Shown in pieces: positions 4,695 through 5,300 of a stretch of DNA of 5,300 nucleotides. The stretch's first letter is position 1. The number at the start of each line of letters is the position of its first letter. The translations under genes were made by a program, and so were the position numbers. The notes below the pieces were generated by a model. The model searched no databases and was not told the origin of the DNA. It worked only from the letters and a program-made list of their open reading frames with translations. The DNA is from Massilia sp. (GTDB lineage Bacteria; Pseudomonadota; Gammaproteobacteria; Burkholderiales; Burkholderiaceae_D): contig DNCF01000339.1 in assembly GCA_003484545.1 (NCBI GenBank), positions 1-5,300 of the forward strand, read 5' to 3'.

Positions 4695-5222
4695 TCAGGC
4701 CGCCTTACGCATATTGTCCGGGAACAGGTCGTCGGCGGTCTTCGCCTCCGGCGGCGTCAGCACCAGGTCGATGTCGCGCTGGATGAATTCGCACAGCTTG
4801 CCGACGTCTTCGGCGTCCGGGTGCGCGATGACGCGGAAGGTGATCGCCACCGAGCCGCCGTTCATGGCCTCGAACGCGAAGTGGTCGAGCTTCACGTCGT
4901 GCAACACGATGTTGCTGTCGCCGCCCATGCCGTAATCCACCTCCGCGGTGTAGCCGGTGCCCTCCCAATCCCACTTGATGGCGCCCATCTTCGGGTAGCG
5001 CAGCGCCGTCAGACCGTCGCCCTCGGTCACCTGGTCGACCAGGTCGGGGTTCTCGTCCTTCTTGAACAGGTGCTGGCGCAGCTCATGGTGGAAGTGGATC
5101 AGCGCTGTGCTCGGGCAAATGGCCTCGATCTTCAGGTCAAGCGCGGGCTTCGTGTCGTCGCCATGCTTCTCCGCGCGCGGGTTCAGGTTGGCAAGCTTTA
5201 CGGTCTGGTTGAGGTCGAACAT
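4695..5222 (-). CDS. Conserved phage early-region protein, 175 aa
   Basis: No proven function. The sequence begins MFDLNQTVKLANLNPRAEKHGDD, continues with ALDLKIEA (27-34), then LRYPKMGAIKWDWEGTGY (74-91), SNIVLHDVKLDHF (103-115) and GGSVAITFRVIAHPDAEDVGKLCEFIQRDIDLVL (122-155). This arrangement is familiar from phage and prophage proteins found near recombination/replication genes in Proteobacteria. It alternates beta strands with one C-terminal helix and has no membrane segment or obvious catalytic centre, which suits a small beta-sandwich binding protein. The ATG 5220-5222 is preceded by AGGAG (complement of 5232-5236) at about 9 bases and lies 3 bp after the stop of the gene entering from the right edge. 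It is the longest intact early gene in the operon here. Confidence 0.8.
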   Translation of the reverse strand: MFDLNQTVKLANLNPRAEKHGDDTKPALDLKIEAICPSTALIHFHHELRQHLFKKDENPDLVDQVTEGDGLTALRYPKMGAIKWDWEGTGYTAEVDYGMGGDSNIVLHDVKLDHFAFEAMNGGSVAITFRVIAHPDAEDVGKLCEFIQRDIDLVLTPPEAKTADDLFPDNMRKAA

Positions 5223-5225
5223 GGG

Positions 5226-5300
5226 TTACATCTCCTGGTCCTGGTTGTGTTGGTGGTTGGGGTTCTGGTTCTGCTGGTATTTCAGATAGGCGCGCCGGAT
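5226..5300 (-). CDS. C-terminal tail of a gene entering from the right edge, Q/N-rich
   Basis: Reading the minus strand from the window edge, the frame IRRAYLKYQQNQNPNHQHNQ... runs for 24 codons to TAA (5226-5228), 3 bp before the ATG of the 175-aa gene. That close spacing, like the other junctions of the operon, supports a real gene end. The tail is strongly enriched in Gln, Asn and His and ends DQEM; it is a low-complexity, probably disordered extension. The rest of the protein is outside the window, so no function can be given. Confidence 0.6.
   Translation of the reverse strand: MRRAYLKYQQNQNPNHQHNQDQEM

Noticed and set aside
5229..5284. Possible repeat array in the TGG/TTG-rich plus-strand stretch
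   Set aside because: No regular unit or spacer pattern; it is explained by Gln/Asn codons of the minus-strand gene.

Overview
The window spans the junction between a high-GC proteobacterial chromosome and an integrated phage-like element. The left end is chromosomal: the 3' part of murI (glutamate racemase, GCTHYP motif), then a near-consensus sigma70 promoter and an intact tRNA-His (GUG). The GC-rich codon use and the flavour of the phage proteins suggest a betaproteobacterium of the Burkholderiales. That placement is an inference from memory of related proteins, not from a search.

The element appears to start at the 3' end of the tRNA gene, a classic tyrosine-integrase target. Positions 515-701 are AT-richer and hold two intrinsic terminators, the first able to act in both directions, plus short direct and inverted repeats that could be integrase arm sites. 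Next comes one plus-strand cargo gene (702-1436) for a protein with two predicted membrane helices and a soluble domain of unknown function. It is visibly less GC-rich than its surroundings and lies between the presumed attachment site and the integrase, where lysogenic-conversion or defence genes often sit.

From 1443 to the right edge all genes lie on the minus strand and form one tightly packed early-type phage operon. In transcription order: the Q/N-rich tail of a protein entering from the right edge; a 175-aa conserved phage protein; a 68-aa DUF551-like protein; a 72-aa protein that is little more than an H-NS-type DNA-binding domain; a 65-aa phage protein; an HNH endonuclease gene interrupted by an in-frame UGA; 82-aa and 128-aa phage proteins; a 78-aa DUF4224-like protein; and the 366-aa tyrosine integrase. 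Six of the nine junctions are 4-base ATGA/GTGA stop-start overlaps, so translational coupling is likely. The integrase ends 6 bp from the stop of the convergent cargo gene.

The observations most worth a second look are the UGA inside the HNH motif at a position where Trp is expected, the cargo gene directly downstream of a terminator, and the mini H-NS protein with a possible sliding-clamp motif at its start. No clear evidence of a wholly new system is visible; the cargo gene is the best candidate for an undescribed function.
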